Assembly (NCBI GenBank): GCA_013398955.1
Contig: VWPU01003246.1
Span: forward strand, 1 to 64,000
Length of the DNA stretch: 64,000 nt
Direction of reading: 5' to 3'
Source: Callaeas wilsoni
Taxonomy: Eukaryota; Chordata; Aves; Passeriformes; Callaeidae
Shown here: positions 27,401-35,360 of the stretch, in pieces
Position numbering within the stretch: position 1 is the stretch's first letter
Layout of the letters: the number at the start of each line of letters is the position of its first letter
The notes under the pieces: generated by a model
What the model saw: only the letters and a program-made list of their open reading frames with translations
The model's database searches: none
Told to the model about the DNA's origin: nothing
Position numbers and translations under genes: made by a program

Positions 27401-30400
27401 CTCCTCCCAGTCTGGGCCACCGGGAACCAGGGGAGCAGTGCCGTAGTTTGGGGCCACCTGCAGCCAGGAGCAGGTAACGTTCTGCTGATGGGAAGAGTGA
27501 GCATGGAGGCTGGGGGCTACCAAACACCATCCCAAATCCTGTCTGCTGTGAAGGGGAGCCTAGGAGTGTCTGAGGTCAGGCACTCCCAAAATAAAGGATC
27601 TCCTGGCTCAAGCTGATAGCAAGTCCAGACTAGTGGAGACAAGCTACAGATCAAGTAAGGGCATGTTGTTCTCAAAGCCCATACTTGACAGCTACACAAA
27701 ATGCTTGTAAAATTATTCAGTCTCGATGCCCTTAAAACATTCCTTTTCCCAGTCTGGATGTTCAGTGTGTGAGTATAACTTTGGATATGAAAAAGCATCA
27801 AACTCTCTGTACTCTAGAAGAGAGGGAAGGGAAAAGAAAGGATATTTAGGAAGAGGACCTGAAGTTGTCTGATTTGAATGGTTTGAAACTGTATGGCATT
27901 TCCACTGACCATCAGTATATGCTGGGCCACTCCACGGATGTGTGCAAGGACGAAAAGCATAATACAGACATTATTCACGGCTGTCACCCCTGTGCATCCC
28001 AGAGCCAGTCTCCTGGCCTAGAGATGCAGTGTCTGAAGAGCTCTTAGTAAGGTTGTGGTGTCTGGCAGACACTTCATGCAAACCGTGCCGTTAATAGCCA
28101 GTACAAACTGGAGCACTAAAGTCTTTTAAAAAGCAGTCCAATCCGGAATTCATGCCTTACCAAAGCGGATCTGATGTGGTGGTTTTCATGGAATTAATTC
28201 TATTTTAATGTCCTTGGTTACGCCATGAATTACTCTGGATCTTGTGTTGTGTTACAGACTTGCAACCAACAATTCAGTTGCCATATTACAGTGCTGGGGC
28301 TGAAAAGTCAGCCACTTTAAAATTTTATTAGAATAGTTATAAATAACATTTTCAAAGAAAGAACGCAAACCAAATACCTGATACTCCCTGCTGTGGTCCG
28401 CTTTCTTGTCACCAGGCCCGGGAAAACTAACTGAACAAACTTTATAAACAAACAGAAAATTAGACATACTTGGCAAATTCATTCTAAGATGCAAAAATGT
28501 ATCTGCCACACTTTTTTGTCTTTAATCACTTTGTTTGCTTTTCATCATTTCCAGGCTAATACCTGTTCTTACATACCTCTCAAATGGTAACTGTCGAACT
28601 AAACTCAATCAGGCTTTTGCAGATTCAAGGCTAATCAATTCAAGGGATTATCTCTCTCAGGTAGGATGTTTTTTTTATCGTTGGCACTGGAAAACAGTGC
28701 TCACACCAAGAGACCCCCTGCAGCCAGGGCAGGATCAATCAACTGGGGGAACTTGAAGGTGCCCTGATGGTCCTATACTCTTATTCATTTAAGAAGGACT
28801 TACACAAGGGGCTTCACCTACCCACTTACTCTTGGAAGGTGTACTGACAGGATAGAGCCTGACTTATCTGTCTTAAAAGGACCTGAATCATCAAGCTGCA
28901 AAGGAACCTTTTGACCACTGTGGTGGTGTGAATTAAGGTCATGCAGCATCTGTCAAGGTTGGGCTCCACAGAGTAATTAGATACTGTCAGGGTAATAATC
29001 CACTTCACTACGATTATTCTGCATGAGCTGTCCTGTGAAGACAGAGACTAACTCAGGACACTCGGTCCAGGACTAACCCAGGACACTCTAATATTCTCAA
29101 TATAGCAGGAACAGAGGATTTACACCCCGTTAGTGAGGAGTGAGGAGAGTTTCCACTCAGCAGCACAAAGCTTGGACTCTGTGCACAGTGTGTGTCTTTG
29201 GTCCAAAGGCCTGATAAAGGACCCATTAACATGCACCTCTAGTTTTTATGATGGTCCAGTTCCTTGCATGTTTCCGCATGCACCCACACCAGCTGCTCCC
29301 TTTCTCAAATTGATAGTTTAGCATAATCCTGTTTTTCTAAAAGGGCAGCCTATGAAACTGGGGCTTTTGTGGCACAAGACATATCCTTCCTCCCGCTGCC
29401 GTTTCTACAGAGACAGTGATGTATTTGGGCAGAGGGATAGGGCAGATGAGATTAGTAGTGTCTTCAGTCACCATAGTTTGATCCACATGGGGCTGGACTG
29501 CAAAAGCCCTTGCATTTCACACACATGGAGCACAGTCAGGTTACTACAGCTTGGTAAATTATTAATAGATCAGCCCATTATAGGCTGTGGTAACTGATTA
29601 CACGTTCACTCAGTTTAAACCAGGGTTGCTTAGTTCCTGCTCTCCTTGGCTTCTTGCTACATGGTCTGTTCTCCTGTTGCAGATGGACAGACCATTTCAA
29701 GGCACTGGGGAGCTGCACCACAGCTTGCTCCTTTGGGATGTGTTAACTTGCACTGCAACACACTGGGTTGGTTCAGGCTGTGAGCAAATAGTTGCAAGCA
29801 CCAGCCCATAGCAGCTCTGGCTCACCAGCTCTTCCATGTGACCAGACTCATGCTTCATCTGTGCCTGTCCCAGCTTAAAAGGAAAACACATTAAGGTAAA
29901 CCAAAAGAAGGCTTAGCTTAAAGGCGGTAACTCAGTCGTGCTGGAGCACTGGAAGGGTACAGGCAGGATGGGATTAATCTCATCTACGTGGCTACAAGGC
30001 AGAGAAGTCTAAGATAGTAGCTGCAGACTATGTAGTCAATGGGAAAAAACAAATGGTAGTTCTGAGGCCCCTTTCATCTGAGCTGTCTGAAGTGACTCAT
30101 TTAGTGTGATGAAACATGAGTAACTACTTATTTCTCTCCAGTGGCTACCTAGAGATTTTTAAGGTGACAAGCTTCATGGCCAATGTCTATGCTGAGCCAG
30201 GCAAATTCGACCCACAGTCTTAGCTGATGGGTGATTATCCATTAAACTATGGTAATAAATCACACCGGATCACTCACTCAAATCTCAATTTTCATCAAAA
30301 GTGATTTAACTTATCCAGTGAAAAAATTAGATTCAACTGAACTGAGATAAATGATTCCTAGAATGGGGTTAGTCACACAAATGAAATTGACTTCAGGTAC

Positions 30401-33400
30401 AACTTGTACTTAAATTATTTGGGACTTGTGTTAAAACAATGCTTAGTAACCCTTACTATGGGAATTAATAGAATGTTAGCCATAAAAAATAGGAAGTTCT
30501 GAAGTCTGAATAAGAAGTCTTGAACAAGAAATAATCACAAGGCTTTCTATCTTCCTTAAAAAAGGTTGAATAGCTACAGGTGTTGATTGCAATTGGGATT
30601 TCTAAGTGTTAATTGTTCCATGGGTTGTATCAACCTCTATGTAATAGAAAAGTGGAACTGTTAGAAGGAGATTCAGTTTTATATCTTCATTTGTTTTGCT
30701 TGGATGATTCTGTAACAACTTTTTGGGGTATGTTCAGAGCAAAATCTCCTCAAGCATACTTAAAAGGGAAAGTATAAAATTATGTAACAACCAAAGGTAT
30801 CTTTTAAAGACAGAAGAATCATCTCCTTGGAATGAGTTGTATAACTTTCTGTAACTTGCTGTTAAAAACAGAAAACGGTAAAACTTTCTAAAATATATTG
30901 GCAAAAGAAATCTTTGCTACTGTATCATACACCAGTTCCCTGAAGAAAACAAACTCCATCCCAAGCAACACTCTTTCCTCTGGTATAAATGCATCTACAT
31001 GAAGGCTTAGCAGAAATACATTAGAAAATGCACAAGCATAATTCATTACATATTCATTCTTCTCTGTTATTTAATCTCTTTTTATATGCAGTGTGTATAG
31101 TTGATGATCAGGCTTTCTCTTTAGGCATCTCTACTTCTTATCTTGTATATCCTATCTACTCTGTACCTTTCCAAAGGTGGATGGATGTACTTGAATCTTG
31201 GAATCTGGATTGCCGGTTTCAATATACAGCTCATACAGTAGCCGACAGGGTACAGTGCATCCTCCACACAAATAGAAATTATCAGCTAGCCTTTAAAACA
31301 GAAGTCATCAATTGGTTTATGTCACAGTTAGAAGAAAGAATTGTCAGATTTTAATAGTTCATCAGGTTTACAGTGAACTCTGTAATAGTCACTCTGATTT
31401 TACAGAAGCATAGAATCAAAAAGAGCTACTTCCTTTGCGTTAATCTGTATCCTGGGAAACAATATACTTTTTCATATATATATGTATACTCCCTGTTTAT
31501 TTTTAACTTTTAAAGCTCTATTTTCCCTGTTTTCAACATGTAAGAGAGGTCATGTGAGATTCTGCTAAGAAATTAACTAGTTCTCATAATTTTTGAATTA
31601 AAACATATAACTTAGTAATACCTTAAAACATTAACACCAATACAGACAGTATTAGAATTTCTCATATGCAATATGTTGTTATATAAAAGGCTCTAACTTT
31701 GGTCTTCTAAATAGAAAGGTATCCACTATACCAAAAATAATAATATGAGTATTTTTCCTTCTAAAATGTGCAATATAGTGTTTTGGGACAGAGTGCACAA
31801 ACTATAAAGGACCACATTCTGTTTTCATATAAACTCATTGATTTTAGATGTTTAATAGGAAAGTAGAATTTTTAACTCCCAGTTACTACATAACAGAACT
31901 ACCATGACTGAAACAGACTTAGGTGTTTAAATATCCATCCTTTTGCCAAATCCCTGATTCATCCTACTAATCAGAATGGTCATAGTCAAGTAAATGCAAC
32001 TAGTTATGTGAATAAGGTGAGGAAAATGTAAACTTGGTTACTTATTAGCCGAAGATATTACCTTCAACAGGAAAAAAACGATCTTTAATTATAAAATAAT
32101 GCCAATGGTTTTGATGTCAGAAGATAATAGGATGCAGTACAAATATGGGAGCAAAGCTGAAGCAAAGGAGCAGAGAGATTAATTTACAAAGCATGACATG
32201 CTGCTCGTATCAGTGCAGTTCCTTGCTCTGTCTCAGTTTCTGTTCTACCAAATTATTTACGCATATTTAATTAATTTATCAGCCGAATGCTAGTGCAGCA
32301 CAGTGCCAGTTACTCACTGTGTCTTTACTGATAATCGAGTTGGTTGGGAAAGCAGACTTTTCACATTCACAGGGTGAGATAAGTCAGTTGGATTTTAAAC
32401 CAGCACCCTCTGTTTTAGGTAGCCTGACTGCAGGCAACCCAGTTGTTTATCTTTGTTGCTTTGGCCGTAGACAGTAGATAAGGTCTACAGCAAATTGGCT
32501 TGCTAGAACAGACTGAGCAAGAAGATGGTCTCTGTGCAGCTTGATGATGTCTACCTTACCTGTTTTTTGTGCCTCCTCCCCTTTTTCCATTGAAGAATGC
32601 TATCTGCTTCCTGTCTCCCTAGCAAAAGATGCCCAAATACCTCACTTCTACTTCCCTGAAGACCATCTTCTCACCCAACAACCCAAGAGGCTGTGCTGGG
32701 CTCCCTGTCAGCTCCTCACCATCTCCATCCCCACCATCCAACAGCAAAGGCTTCACGGCTAGACCTGAGCAGGGACCTGCACCCAAAGATAAGGGATCTG
32801 CTGCTCTAATGGGGTATTTCCTGTCATCAGGCTAAAAGGTAAATGAAATTTATTCTACATAAGAATCTTGATGAGCTCTGCCTCCTAGCAGGCAGAAATG
32901 CTTTTTCTTCTAGCGCATCTCAAAATCCTTCACAATTGAGCAGTCTCAGAGGAAATTAATCTTAAGTTCAAATTCATCCTTAATATAACACAAGAGACAT
33001 TGGAAGTGCATCAGAAATTAATTCATGCTTCAATATCTGGTTTCTGCCAATAGTTTTTCCTCAGTGTTTAACTACTTAGTGACAAAGTATTTGGGAATTC
33101 CATTTTGTGAATTTTTTGCCTATTAAACTGCCAGTCTTTTTCAAATAGTAAGTCAAACACCTTCTTAGTGCTGACATAGAATACAAAAATATTTCTGTCA
33201 GGAGAAAAATCCACACAGAAGAGAGCACAGCACTCATCTTCTTGCTTATTAGCCCCAAAGTTTTCAAAACCTGAGTTTTTATGATATGCCTCAAAACAAA
33301 ACTGTGAATAAAGACAACAAAATCAAAAGAAAAGCGTAGTAATGAAAAAAAGGTAGAAGTTAAAGAAAAAGCACAGGGGAAATATCTCCTCCATTTATCT

Positions 33401-34698
33401 ACTGTGTATCCATGCATTGTGTGGGGTTTTTATTCAACTGATTTTAGGACCTCGCATAGATTCCAAGTGTTTAGGGTTTGCCACCTGTTCTATGTGAACT
33501 CTCAGCAGCCAAGCCATTATACAGGTTGGCAAGTCTGCTGTTGAACCATTTCTGGACCAAGATCTGATTTGACATTAGCAATGCACCAACTGTAAAATGA
33601 AGCTGAACATTTAAAATTTTTCAAAATATGAAAAGAAAGTTGTCATGATGAAAAAATCATTAGTTCATCCTTTCAAGGATTGCTTATGATTCAGTTGTAT
33701 GCTGTGCCTCAAACCTATTGGATGAATGACCTTGTACGAATCTCTTCCTTCAGTCCTTTTAAAATGGGAGCAGTGGTATCTGTATCACAGTAAAAATACA
33801 GACTAGCTCCCACTGCTCAAGTGACTGACATGGGGAATAAAATTATTTAAGATTACTTGCTGACAAGTTGAGAGTTTGTATGTGTTGTTACTGTTTCATA
33901 CAAAGCTTCAACATTATCTACTAGCAGGACTCATCTGTGCTTGGGGAGAGAAGGAAACTAAACTAACCCTGGTTTCTCTTTGGCTGTCATGTGGCAGATG
34001 ATGCTCTTCTCAAAGTCCAAGAAAACAATGGTGACAACCTTCCTCCACCACACAAAGTGTCTCATTAAGGAATTCGACCATTACCTTCAGCTCAAGAAAA
34101 AATAACCTCGGAGAATGCCAAACGCCCAGTATCACCCCGAGTGCTGGTGTGACACCTGCTCACAGCCACCTGTGTGCTGTAAGAGCCCACCAGGCACGAG
34201 TGGTCCAGCCAGGGAGATCCTCGACAGCTGCCCTGCAGCATCACACCAGGTGGATGGCTGCTGCCAGGGGCCAGATCCCAGCCAGTGACAGGCTGGGACA
34301 AAATCCCATTTCCCCCATGTCAAACCACCTCCATATCACTAAGGCTTGTGGCAGGAGATGGACTTTCAGGAAAATTCCCCTCTTTCCTGGTATGGTTTAT
34401 GCATCGCCATGATGATGAGGCCTTTGCAGCAAACCAGACTCTTGCCCTACGAAACCGCGAGAAGAGTTAAAAGCAGGACTCCTACACTCCCCGTGGCAAG
34501 GCAGATCCTGCAAGGCCCCCGGCAAAGGAGAGACAGCCGCGCCACCTCCCCGCTCCGTCCTCAGCCACGGCCCCTTCCCGGCAGCGGGCAAGGGGACAGC
34601 ACCCACCATTGGAGGACGGGGAGGTAGGTGAGGGAAGTGGGGCCGAAATAAGCCACCTCGGCCGGCTCCGGGACGGGCTGTTGTTCCATGTCGTCCAT
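6073..34698 (-). CDS. RFX8: RFX8, RFX-family winged-helix transcription factor (14 coding exons, complete)
   Basis: This is the full coding span of a minus-strand RFX-family gene. Joining 14 exons gives 1,776 bp, 591 residues plus stop, close to the length I recall for mammalian RFX8. Every junction is GT-AG and keeps phase. The RFX DNA-binding domain lies at about residues 27-105, with VLQWLADNF at its start, VHPSTFGKFVQLVFP in the middle and RYHYDGIAIK at its end. The following helical region carries RFX8-like signatures: DYYNYC, LPDVCQLL, LPDFLEEV, VKRLRRQTDLCNMAK, LKWNLLL and SFGSW. The RFX4 and RFX6 families differ in these segments, and the RYHYDG and PDVCQL motifs favour RFX8. RFX proteins bind X-box promoter elements in the nucleus, but the role of RFX8 is poorly known. 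The recognition segment is unusual (RTTAG instead of LGTRG). Expression level and tissue cannot be read from the sequence. Confidence 0.93.
7706..7728 (+). repeat. 23-bp direct repeat, copy 2 (copy 1 at 2145-2167)
   Basis: A 23-base sequence beginning AATGCTATAGTCAGG is identical at 2145-2167 and 7706-7728, in the same orientation. The flanks differ on both sides. An exact 23-mer is not expected twice by chance in 64 kb, so it probably marks remnants of one dispersed repeat family or a small templated copy. Confidence 0.8.
9741..10060 (-). mobile_element. CR1 LINE 3' fragment (minus strand)
   Basis: Read on the minus strand, the element ends in the CR1 3' tail: the plus strand opens AATCATAGAATCACAGAA. 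The familiar antisense phrases CCAACCCCCTGCCATG and CTGGCCTTGAACACTGCCAGG follow. The conceptual minus-strand protein (GFKLKESRYRLDIKK..VVRHWNR) is the non-functional extreme C-terminal/3' region of CR1. It lies in RFX8 intron 13, in the same orientation as the gene, about 60 bp past the exon 13 donor. Confidence 0.92.
10123..10237 (-). CDS. RFX8: RFX8 coding exon 13 (conserved WN..SFG block)
   Basis: This exon encodes residues 441-478 plus one base of Gly479, from PSKSKEAFKEQASDFMLKW to RTDSF-G. It matches the RFX block with FLLKWSFYxxxxIRDxTLxxxxSFG. The acceptor is TTTATCTGCAG|C and the donor is GTTTTG|GTAAAT, phase 0 in and phase 1 out. CR1 fragments lie on both sides, within about 60 bp of the donor and 145 bp of the acceptor. 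Confidence 0.95.
10383..10690 (-). mobile_element. Old, diverged CR1-like fragment (minus strand)
   Basis: The segment keeps the order of antisense CR1 landmarks (GATCTCTTGTCCAAAGCATG, then CAGGCCTTGTCCAGCCAAG, then ACAGCCTTTCCAGG and a CCATCCCATGAGG end) but is heavily diverged. It lies in intron 12, about 145 bp upstream of the exon 13 acceptor. The assignment is by resemblance only. Confidence 0.7.
10691..11387 (-). other. RFX8: Remainder of RFX8 intron 12
   Basis: This is AT-rich intronic DNA with short A runs (10729-10741, 10799-10804). I see no exon, transposon or recognisable regulatory site here. Confidence 0.5.
11388..11599 (-). CDS. RFX8: RFX8 coding exon 12 (5' boundary uncertain)
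   Basis: This exon encodes residues 371-440, including SLLCFTGLKNFISSLTSSID and DLLSCLSSDLQTFIIK. The donor is ATTAAG|GTACAA. Two acceptors keep phase with exon 11: AAACAG|A at 11599, used here, or TTTTAAAG|T at 11578, which has a better pyrimidine tract and removes seven residues. The segment corresponds to the variable helix pair before the last conserved RFX block. Confidence 0.85.
11600..13015 (-). other. RFX8: RFX8 intron 11
   Basis: This is AT-rich intronic DNA with short A/T runs (for example 11817-11827). No transposon or further exon was recognised. The intron limits depend on the uncertain exon 11 donor and exon 12 acceptor. Confidence 0.5.
13016..13172 (-). CDS. RFX8: RFX8 coding exon 11 (3' boundary uncertain)
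   Basis: This exon encodes residues 318-369 from TVRALLNNNSTVTVLRSGL onward, matching the RFX segment with TVI..ADITFQML...VDL. The acceptor TTTTCTAG|A is clear. The donor is less sure: I chose AAAAT|GTAATT because it is the only GT after the conserved part that joins exon 12 in frame. The last dozen residues, KNPKKWQKNIQLK, have no family support. Confidence 0.8.
13173..16372 (-). other. RFX8: RFX8 intron 10
   Basis: This 3.2-kb intron has a T/G-rich low-complexity tract at 15631-15718. Several short open frames lie in it but show no family resemblance or splice-site support. I see no transposon. Confidence 0.5.
15631..15718 (+). repeat. T-rich low-complexity tract with interspersed G
   Basis: Nearly 90 bases of T runs are broken by single G, GTGG and GTTTG units. 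In transcript sense (minus strand) this is an A-rich/CAAAA tract in RFX8 intron 10. It may be an old poly-A tail or a simple repeat. Confidence 0.9.
16373..16431 (-). CDS. RFX8: RFX8 coding exon 10
   Basis: This 59-bp exon completes Glu298 and encodes residues 299-317, AKEFVKRLRRQTDLCNMAK. It corresponds to the highly conserved RFX stretch FSQxLRRQTSLNHLxQA. The acceptor is CTTTAACAG|A and the donor is GCCAAG|GTATGT. Confidence 0.95.
16432..17858 (-). other. RFX8: RFX8 intron 9
   Basis: This intron contains a TG/CA microsatellite with hairpin potential at 17341-17382 and a poly-A run at 17768-17783. The rest is unremarkable AT-rich sequence. Confidence 0.5.
17341..17382. repeat. TG/CA microsatellite forming an inverted repeat
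   Basis: An ATATGTGTGTG arm (17345-17355) is followed, after a 10-base loop, by its exact reverse complement CACACACATAT (17366-17376). This is a short perfect hairpin within an alternating purine-pyrimidine tract, a sequence type that can also adopt Z-DNA. Confidence 0.85.
17859..18009 (-). CDS. RFX8: RFX8 coding exon 9
   Basis: This exon encodes residues 248-297 plus one base, from ELENILLPDFLEEVPAQ through SWMLNSLGGFPLLLQ. It matches the RFX block GVLMPxxLQxLPxxLxxxIRxFAKxLxxWLxxALxxLPxxL. The acceptor is GTTCTAG|G and the donor is CTAATG|GTAGGT. Confidence 0.95.
18010..19294 (-). other. RFX8: RFX8 introns 7 and 8
   Basis: Intron 8 (18010-18656) and intron 7 (18771-19294) flank coding exon 8. 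Neither shows a recognisable transposon or further exon. Intron 6 (19373-19451) is a 79-bp mini-intron. Confidence 0.5.
18657..18770 (-). CDS. RFX8: RFX8 coding exon 8
   Basis: This exon encodes residues 210-247, VEDCIMSFWTSLQPERIEL to SYDKYLFK. It aligns with the RFX block VQxFLLHFWQGMPxHxLPVL...VCDSILYK, and the PDVCQLL string is RFX8-like. The acceptor is TGTGACAG|G and the donor is TTCAAG|GTACTG, in phase 0. Confidence 0.95.
19295..19372 (-). CDS. RFX8: RFX8 coding exon 7 (start of RFX helical region)
   Basis: This exon encodes residues 184-209, IALLVNDYYNYCQVILQ to TKLDE. It corresponds to the RFX segment FxxxYRTHCQRILDTVxxxxFDEV. The acceptor is GTAACAG|A and the donor is GACGAG|GTATGC, both in phase 0. 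The intron to exon 6 is only 79 bp. Confidence 0.95.
19452..19571 (-). CDS. RFX8: RFX8 coding exon 6
   Basis: This exon encodes residues 144-183 in phase 0 throughout, from YYPSVIYLKTEQ to EQEQSDTYSCDL. The acceptor is ATTTGCAG|T and the donor is GATCTG|GTACGT. The FxEQEQxxxYSC pattern matches what I recall of mammalian RFX8 before the effector region. A solo LTR lies 166 bp upstream of its acceptor. Confidence 0.9.
19738..20070 (+). mobile_element. Solo LTR of an avian leukosis-like (alpharetroviral/ERVK) endogenous retrovirus
   Basis: The 333-bp element begins TG and ends CA, and is flanked by six T on each side (19732-19737 and 20071-20076), which fits the 6-bp target duplication of this retrovirus group. 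It has LTR architecture on the plus strand: a promoter region with GGTATATAG (about 19939), then the polyadenylation region ACAATAAATGCTATTTGA (about 19961). CCATATTGGTGTCTG follows. The AATAAA/ATTTGACCAT..CACATTGGTGT arrangement is characteristic of alpharetroviral LTRs. No internal viral genes remain, so it is a recombined solo LTR. It lies in RFX8 intron 5, opposite to transcription. The T-run flanks are low complexity, so the target duplication is suggestive rather than proven. Confidence 0.8.
19802..19854 (+). repeat. Two-copy 21-bp tandem repeat inside the LTR
   Basis: AAGGCATAGAACATTGTAG plus AA occurs at 19802-19822 and again at 19834-19854, a 32-bp period. It lies in the U3-like part of the LTR, where enhancer repeats are common. 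Confidence 0.9.
20920..20983 (-). CDS. RFX8: RFX8 coding exon 5 (short linker exon)
   Basis: This 64-bp exon completes Ser122 and encodes residues 123-143 (RSSWSSENAADYKKNRQKKGT). It was located because exon 4 ends in phase 2 and exon 6 starts in phase 0, so a bridging exon was required. It has a strong acceptor (TTTTATCACAG|T) and a consensus donor (GGAACA|GTGAGT). The sequence is poorly conserved linker between the DNA-binding domain and the helical region. Confidence 0.85.
24474..24960 (-). mobile_element. CR1 LINE 3' fragment (minus strand)
   Basis: The plus strand opens with the antisense CR1 tail, TATAGAATCATAGAATCATAG. It continues through AAGGGACCTTCAAAGG, GTCCAACCCCTCC and CCTGGCCTTGAACAC to AGGTCTCCCTGGAGCCTTC and the antisense of the CR1 ORF2 end. 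About 490 bp are retained. The element lies in RFX8 intron 4 in gene orientation. Confidence 0.95.
26070..26089 (+). repeat. Poly-T homopolymer run
   Basis: A run of about 20 T lies in RFX8 intron 4 (poly-A in the transcript). No adjacent element was recognised that would make it a retroposon tail. Confidence 0.9.
26797..26883 (-). CDS. RFX8: RFX8 coding exon 4 (end of RFX domain)
   Basis: The first base completes Arg93, and the exon then encodes residues 94-121 beginning YHYDGIAIKKESSFY. YHYxGI is a hallmark of RFX domains, and the D variant is typical of RFX8. The acceptor is TTTTTCTAG|A and the donor is CTCAG|GTTTGT. It ends two bases into codon 122. Confidence 0.95.
26884..28377 (-). other. 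RFX8: RFX8 intron 3
   Basis: This 1.5-kb intron contains a slightly GC-richer patch (27340-27660) with open frames on the minus strand. None fits the gene or a recognised family. No transposon was seen. Confidence 0.5.
28378..28439 (-). CDS. RFX8: RFX8 coding exon 3 (recognition segment of RFX domain)
   Basis: This 62-bp exon encodes residues 73-92 plus two bases of Arg93: FVQLVFPGLVTRKRTTAGSI. The acceptor is TATAAAG|T and the donor is ATCAG|GTATTT. It corresponds to the IRxxFPxLxTRRLGTRGxSK exon of other RFX genes, but RTTAG (residues 86-90) replaces LGTRG. The phase fits exons 2 and 4 exactly. Confidence 0.93.
28440..31166 (-). other. RFX8: RFX8 intron 2
   Basis: This 2.7-kb intron includes a small imperfect tandem repeat at 29046-29088 (two 18-mers, one mismatch, 25-bp period). 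No transposon or additional exon was recognised. Confidence 0.5.
31167..31290 (-). CDS. RFX8: RFX8 coding exon 2 (first half of RFX DNA-binding domain)
   Basis: This exon encodes residues 32-72, from LADNFYLCGG to VHPSTFGK. The acceptor is TTTTAAAG|G and the donor is GGAAAG|GTACAG, with entry phase 2 and exit phase 0. It aligns with the RFX segment QWLxxNY...FGK shared by RFX1-RFX8. The usual PRS motif before LY reads PCR here (residues 45-47). Confidence 0.95.
31291..34606 (-). other. RFX8: RFX8 intron 1
   Basis: This 3.3-kb first intron separates the CpG-island exon from the DNA-binding-domain exons. Sequence near 34100-34500 becomes GC-richer as it approaches the promoter island. No transposon was recognised. 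As a first intron next to the promoter it is a likely place for enhancers, but none can be read directly. Confidence 0.5.
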
Positions 34699-34980
34699 AG
34701 GTACCGGGATGGTGGGGCCGAGGCCGGTGGGTGCCGGGGCCGTCGGATAACGGACGGCGGGTAACGCCTGTCCCGCGCCAGCCCCGCGCAGCGCCGCGCC
34801 CGTCCCGTGCCCGTCCGGTGCCCTCCCTGCGCTCTCCCCGCCCCCGTCCCGCGCCCGCCCCGCGCCCGCCCCGCGGGGGGACCTGCGCCCTGCAGAGGGC
34901 TCGGGGGAGCCGCGGCCCCGGTGCGAAGGGCAGGCACCACGCGGCATTCCTGGCACCCACTCGTCTCCTGCCAGATGGGA
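34480..34980 (-). promoter_or_regulatory. RFX8: CpG island promoter of RFX8
   Basis: This is a dense CpG block containing coding exon 1. Repeated CCCGCCCC and CGCGCCCGCC Sp1/KLF-type boxes lie at about 34835-34885, roughly 140-190 bp upstream of the start codon. I see no TATA box. The 5' UTR and transcription start are not resolvable by eye. The island ends abruptly on the right, where a CR1 element sits from 35098. Confidence 0.8.
34607..34698 (-). CDS. RFX8: RFX8 coding exon 1 (N-terminus, start codon)
   Basis: This exon encodes residues 1-30 plus two bases of Trp31, starting MDDMEQQPVPEP and ending LPVLQ-W. The donor is CAATG|GTGGGT. The split Trp codon is completed by the first base of exon 2 to give QWLADNF, the conserved RFX domain entry. 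Two ATGs are in frame (34698 and 34689), and the second has the better Kozak context (GACATGG). The frame also stays open upstream to an ATG at 34947, but a short N-terminus fits the family better. Confidence 0.85.
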
Positions 34981-35097
34981 TTTTTGTAGGAACTGCAGCC
35001 GAGAAAAGGAATTCTGTCCAAATCGGAAAGCGGTGTAAATGGCCGATCGTGCGGCGGGCAGTAATTCTGAATGTCACGTAGTGACAGGAGAAGAAGG

Positions 35098-35360
35098 AAT
35101 AGCTTCAAACTAAGAGGAGGTTTAGATTACATTTTAGGAAAAAATTCTTTACAGTGAGGGTGGTGAGGCACTGGCCCAGGTTGCCCAGAGAAGCTGTGGA
35201 TTCTCCGTTCCTGGAAGTGTTCAAGGCCAGGTTAGATGGGGCTTTGAGCAGCCTGGTCTAGTGAAAGGTGTCACTGCCCAAGGCAGAGGGGGTTGGAACT
35301 CAGCGATCTTTATGGTCCCTTCCAACCAGGCCATTCTATGATTCCATGATTCTGTGATCA
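35098..35360 (+). mobile_element. CR1 LINE 3' fragment (plus strand) beside the RFX8 promoter
   Basis: The sequence runs through the CR1 3' landmarks AAATTCTTTACAGTGAGGG, TGGTGAGGCACTGGCCCAGG, GAGAAGCTGTGGATTC and TTCAAGGCCAGG. It ends with TCCCTTCCAACCAGGCCATTCTATGATTCCATGATTC. About 260 bp, 3' end complete, 5' truncated as usual for CR1. It begins about 400 bp upstream of the RFX8 start codon and points away from the gene. Confidence 0.96.

Noticed and set aside
34397..35108. Long overlapping minus-strand open frames up to 226 codons in the CpG island
   Set aside because: Stop-poor GC-rich DNA opens all frames. Only the frame ending VLQ-W at 34607 joins the RFX8 exons.
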